Below are positions 60,904 to 64,000 of a DNA stretch of 64,000 bases, piece by piece. This DNA comes from Sediminicola sp963974715. GTDB lineage: Bacteria > Bacteroidota > Bacteroidia > Flavobacteriales > Flavobacteriaceae. The notes below the pieces were generated by a model that was given only the letters and a program-made list of their open reading frames with translations, was not told where the DNA came from and made no database searches. The first letter of the stretch is position 1. Every line of letters begins with the position of its first letter. The stretch spans positions 186,001 through 250,000 of the forward strand of contig CAXBDK010000009.1 of assembly GCA_963974715.1 (NCBI GenBank), in the 5' to 3' direction. The position numbers and the translations under genes are program-made.

Positions 60904-62406
60904 TCAATGGGGCCGCACTTGTCCGATCAGGCGAAGGCATATAAAGGCAAGGACCAGGGACAGCACAACGGAGATGCCCGCTGCCCAATGGATTCCATGG
61001 GTAAATGCTTCTTTTGCCAATACAATAAGTTCCGTTGCCCGATCTGTGGACAGCCTATCCGCACGGGCCATGACGCCCCCTAGGGAATCGGCCAAAGTAC
61101 GTTCGCCCTTAAGATCGGTACCTGAAATGTGCCCCTTGTAGACCAGGGTGCCGATACTTCCCAGAATGGCAATGCCCAAAGCACCTCCCAATTCCGAGCT
61201 TGTCTCCGACAGCGATGCCGCCAGGCCGGCCCGTTCGGGCGGGGCACTGCCCACAATGGCATCCGTCACCAAGGTGAAGACCAAGGCCGTTCCAAGGGAA
61301 AATATGGTAAAACCGCTTACGATAAAAAGCAGGTCGGAGCCGCCCCCGAGAAAAAGCAACAGTCCAAAACCCACCGCGGACAGGAGGAAGCCCGCGGTCA
61401 TTATCAATACGGGCCTGAACTTAGTGGTGAGATATTGGGTGGCAAGCGCGCCGATCATAAACCCGATCCCGGAGGAAATGCCCCATAATCCCGCTTCGAG
61501 TGCAGAAAGGCCCATGACCAGTTGAAAATACTGTGCAATGAACAAGAACATCCCGAACAGCATAAATGCGGCCATCAGGTGCACGCCCAAGGAGGTGGAA
61601 AACTTCCGATCGTTAAATAGCCTTAGATCGATCAAGGGATTCCCCACTCGTTGTTGCCGTCGTATAAAGAGTCGGCCGATCAATATGCCCAGCACTATAA
61701 AGAGAACCGGATAAAAATGGAGCCCTTCCCTTACGGCCATCTTTATACCGAATACGACGGACAAAATAGCCACCAGCGACATCAGGGCACTCAGGAGATC
61801 TATTTTTCCAGGGCGGGGATCTTTAAACTCGGGCAGGAGGAACGGGCCCAGGAGCAACAACAGGACCATAATGGGGATGGCGACCAGGAAGACCGCTCCC
61901 CACCAATAAAATTCCAGGACGATCCCCCCGATCACCGGCCCTATGGCACCGCCGATGGAGAAGCTGGTGATCCATATCCCGATGGCCATGGTCCGCTGTT
62001 TTGGTTCCTGGAACATGTTCCTGATCAGGGATAGGGTAGAAGGTGCCAAGGTAGCGCCCGCCACGCCCAAAAGGGCCCGTGATGCAATCAGCGAACCGGC
62101 GCTGTTGGAAAAGGCGGCCAGTACGGAAGCCAGTCCGAAGACAGCGGCACCGATCAGCAAGAGTTTTTTTCTGCCGATCCTATCGCCCAATGCTCCCAAC
62201 GGGATCATAAGCCCCGCGATGACGAAGCCATATATGTCCACGATCCACAATAACTGTGTGCTGTTGGGACGCAGGTCCTCGCTCAGTTTGGGCACCGCCA
62301 GGTTGAGGATGGTAAGGTCCATGGAGTAGAGCATACAGGGAAGGGCGATAATCGCCAGTCCGATCCACTCTTTTGTCCCTGCTTTTTTTACGGCATCATC
62401 TGTCAT
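60904..62406 (-). CDS. MFS drug efflux transporter, DHA2 (14-TM) type
   Basis: 500 residues with 14 predicted helices. Seen: LAIIALPCMLYSMDLTILNLAVPKLSEDL, motif A GALGDRIGRKKLLLIGA, motif C ASRALLGVAGATLAPSTLSLI, GIWITSFSIGGAIGPVIGG, and the late FTLVTDAIVGSAPPERAGLAASLSETSSELGGALGIAILGS. These match SmvA/QacA-like proton antiporters that expel quaternary ammonium compounds and other cations. Lone gene without an adjacent TetR regulator in the window. Confidence 0.93.
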   Translation of the reverse strand: MTDDAVKKAGTKEWIGLAIIALPCMLYSMDLTILNLAVPKLSEDLRPNSTQLLWIVDIYGFVIAGLMIPLGALGDRIGRKKLLLIGAAVFGLASVLAAFSNSAGSLIASRALLGVAGATLAPSTLSLIRNMFQEPKQRTMAIGIWITSFSIGGAIGPVIGGIVLEFYWWGAVFLVAIPIMVLLLLLGPFLLPEFKDPRPGKIDLLSALMSLVAILSVVFGIKMAVREGLHFYPVLFIVLGILIGRLFIRRQQRVGNPLIDLRLFNDRKFSTSLGVHLMAAFMLFGMFLFIAQYFQLVMGLSALEAGLWGISSGIGFMIGALATQYLTTKFRPVLIMTAGFLLSAVGFGLLLFLGGGSDLLFIVSGFTIFSLGTALVFTLVTDAIVGSAPPERAGLAASLSETSSELGGALGIAILGSIGTLVYKGHISGTDLKGERTLADSLGGVMARADRLSTDRATELIVLAKEAFTHGIHWAAGISVVLSLVLAFICLRLIGQVRPH

Positions 62407-62647
62407 AACAGCTTATCTTTTGTTGAGCTCGTACAGGGCAGCGCATTTTCTGGTTTTCATCTTTACGGTTTTTGGTGGGGACCTTCCTTTTTTGACGTTT
62501 TAGGTGCCTTGATCGTCCCCTCCCAAAGGTGAGAGATCCGTTCCACATCCATGGTGTGCTAATACGACCTTTTAGTAGGGGAATTGCGACAAAAGGCACT
62601 TTTGCCACGTCCCCAAAAAAGCGCTGCTTTTGGGTCCCGAACAAAAA

Positions 62648-62679
62648 AAGCCGCCCCATTTGGTGAAATGGGGCGGCTT
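62648..62679 (-). terminator. Rho-independent terminator of the PorP/SprF gene
   Basis: AAGCCGCCCCATTT (62648-62661) and AAATGGGGCGGCTT (62666-62679) are exact complements around a 4-nt loop. Read on the minus strand the stem is followed by a run of T. Placed 24 bp after the porP/sprF stop, a strong and textbook terminator. Confidence 0.95.
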
Positions 62680-62702
62680 CTTAAAGCCAATGGGATCGCG
62701 CC

Positions 62703-63590
62703 TTAAAACAGGAACCTTAGCAGGAATTCATTTGTATTTCGGGCACTGGCCAGGACTTTCCGGGTACTCACTTCATAGGCATAACCGATCAAAAGCCTTT
62801 TCTTGATCTTGATGTTCATCATGCCCGCCACCGCGGCATCGGTCCGATAGGTGGCCCCGATCTCAAAATTTTCATCAAAGGACAGCATGGTGTTTATGTC
62901 GGCCGAGATGGGCGCGCCGCTTATGTACCTGACCATAGTTGAGGGCTTTAAAAGTAGGTTGCTGTCCCGGTTCAAGGAAATGTTATATCCTGCGGTGGAA
63001 TAGAGGTGCGGTCTGGCAACGGCCGCCGTTACGATTCCGTTCGAATTATCGGCACGTTCGGTGCTCAACATACGGGGCACCGCAAAGGATACGTGCCACT
63101 TTTCAGCCTTTAAGAGCAGTCCCGCCCCCACATTGGGATTGAAGTTCGATATGGATGAAATGTTCGGGTCGGCCATTACGTTATAGGTTTCCAGGCCCGA
63201 AGTGTTCACGCTGTAAAAATTACCGCCCGCCTTAAGTCCAAAATACAGATCCGTAGTGGTGGAAAGTTGTAGCCTGTACGAGAAGTCGATTCCCGTAAAG
63301 GTCTGGCTCTCGATAAAAGTATTGCTATTGTAGATGGAGACTCCCAGCCCTAAATTCCGCCCCAAGGAGGTCCCAAAGGAAACCGCCTCGGCACTGGGCG
63401 CATCCTCTATTCCCGTCCATTGTTGCCGGATACTCGTGGTGACCACTGTCTCTCCGTCAACGCCCACAAAGGCAGGGTTAAAAAAGTTCATATGGTACAT
63501 ATAATTGGTGAGCACCCCTTCCTGTTGGGCCCATAACGCGCCGCTCGTAAGCAGTATGGCGCAAAAGATGAAATTACGTATATTGTTCAT
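62703..63590 (-). CDS. PorP/SprF family type IX secretion system membrane protein
   Basis: 295 residues with a signal peptide (FCAILLTSGALWAQ). Family marks: QEGVLTNYMYHMNFFNPAFVG, TTSIRQQWTGIEDAPSAEAVSF, GLGVSIYNSNTFIESQTFTGIDFSYRLQLS, the PhoP/PorP-type outer-membrane barrel. SprF-like proteins anchor gliding adhesins or type B cargo at the surface. The gene follows the type B cargo gene after 25 bp, a frequent cargo-plus-SprF pair, and probably helps its secretion specifically. Confidence 0.93.
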   Translation of the reverse strand: MNNIRNFIFCAILLTSGALWAQQEGVLTNYMYHMNFFNPAFVGVDGETVVTTSIRQQWTGIEDAPSAEAVSFGTSLGRNLGLGVSIYNSNTFIESQTFTGIDFSYRLQLSTTTDLYFGLKAGGNFYSVNTSGLETYNVMADPNISSISNFNPNVGAGLLLKAEKWHVSFAVPRMLSTERADNSNGIVTAAVARPHLYSTAGYNISLNRDSNLLLKPSTMVRYISGAPISADINTMLSFDENFEIGATYRTDAAVAGMMNIKIKKRLLIGYAYEVSTRKVLASARNTNEFLLRFLF

Positions 63591-63615
63591 GTCGGTGTAT
63601 CTTATTGATTACTGA

Positions 63616-64000
63616 TTAATTGGAGGCGATGTACAACCAGCCATCCTGATCTATATTTCCAGTTCCCTCCAGATCGATCTGGTAGTAGTAGGAGCCCGCA
63701 TCGGGTAGTTTTGCGCTCAATTCCTTGTACCTGCCATCCCAATCGTTCTGATAGTTCCTGACCGAGAAGACCTCCATGCCCCAAGCATTGAACACCCTGA
63801 CAATGGAATTGGGATGGTTCTCGATATTATGGATCACCCAGGTGTCGTTGATCCCATCCCCATTTGGGGTAAAGGCCTGTGAGACGTCCAGTTGAACGGT
63901 GTCGCATACATCGCCCGATCCGTCACCATCACGATCTTCCTGACCGGGGTTGGGGTTCTGCGGACAGTTGTCCACGGCGTCGGGAATCCCATCACCATCC
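63616..64000 (-). CDS. T9SS type B sorting-domain protein, C-terminus (truncated by window edge)
   Basis: The 3' end of a large cell-surface protein; the frame is open through the right edge. Its N-terminal visible part shows thrombospondin type 3 calcium-binding repeats (DGDGIPDAVDNCPQNPNPGQEDRDGDGSGDVCD). The last ~85 residues are the gliding-motility-associated CHU_C domain: VSQAFTPNGDGINDTWVIHNIENHPNSIVRVFNAWGMEVFSVRNYQNDWDGRY to SYYYQIDLEGTGNIDQDGWLYI, the type B signal for T9SS secretion. Its partner SprF-like gene follows directly. The main domain, off the window, is unknown. Confidence 0.92.
   Translation of the reverse strand, partial: DGDGIPDAVDNCPQNPNPGQEDRDGDGSGDVCDTVQLDVSQAFTPNGDGINDTWVIHNIENHPNSIVRVFNAWGMEVFSVRNYQNDWDGRYKELSAKLPDAGSYYYQIDLEGTGNIDQDGWLYIASN

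Overview
The window looks like chromosome of a marine Flavobacteriaceae-type Bacteroidota. The evidence is two SusC/SusD pairs, an ECF sigma/FecR pair, a PorP/SprF protein beside a type B (CHU_C-like) type IX secretion C-terminus, a DUF6520 plus MauE-like pair, and TATATTTG promoter words. Assignment below family is not possible by reading alone. No rRNA, tRNA, CRISPR array or complete insertion sequence was seen.

Layout. (1) 1-6.7 kb: the end of an RraA-family gene, a PQQ-dependent dehydrogenase carrying its own cytochrome c segment, a BASS-type sodium symporter, an NTF2-like lipoprotein, and a kdgK-kdgA pair. Together this is a sugar-acid / 2-keto-3-deoxygluconate catabolic block. (2) 7-28.2 kb: a peptide-utilisation locus. 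It holds an ECF sigma factor (minus strand), a secreted amidohydrolase, an Asp-box beta-propeller protein, a FecR anti-sigma factor, an STN-containing SusC, a SusD, an S9 prolyl-oligopeptidase-type peptidase, two tandem S10 serine carboxypeptidases, a second amidohydrolase and a cytoplasmic proline dehydrogenase. The likely flow is extracellular trimming of (proline-containing) peptides, uptake through SusCD, then proline oxidation. (3) 28.2-36.8 kb: a redox and stress block with two AraC paralogues, two aldo/keto reductases, a photolyase-like protein lacking the usual FeS cysteines together with a DUF2256 zinc-ribbon gene, a Crp-like regulator, an NmrA-type reductase, and an NAD(P)H quinone reductase-like gene divergent from an HxlR regulator. 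(4) 37.1-39.7 kb: ppk1 and a small lipoprotein. (5) 39.7-41.7 kb: mostly non-coding DNA with a small ORF, an 11-bp tandem repeat and inverted repeats. (6) 41.7-50.8 kb: RidA, an HNH nuclease, then an AT-rich island. The island has a PD-(D/E)xK-like protein, a pseudogene with an in-frame stop, a PLD-nuclease/SNF2-helicase fusion, a putative restriction enzyme overlapping a C5-cytosine methyltransferase, and an XRE regulator with operator-like repeats. (7) 50.9-58.8 kb: a long leader region, a second SusC-SusD pair and a periplasmic M16 metallopeptidase. (8) 58.9-64 kb: DUF6520, MauE-like, EthD-like, a DHA2-type MFS exporter, PorP/SprF, and the C-terminus of a large type B T9SS cargo protein running off the right edge.

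The strongest candidate for something undescribed is the AT-rich defence island at about 43.4-50.8 kb. There, the parts of a type II restriction-modification system (regulator, methylase, candidate nuclease) sit next to a fused PLD-SNF2 helicase. The parts recall DISARM/NgoFVII-type systems but do not match a set I can name.
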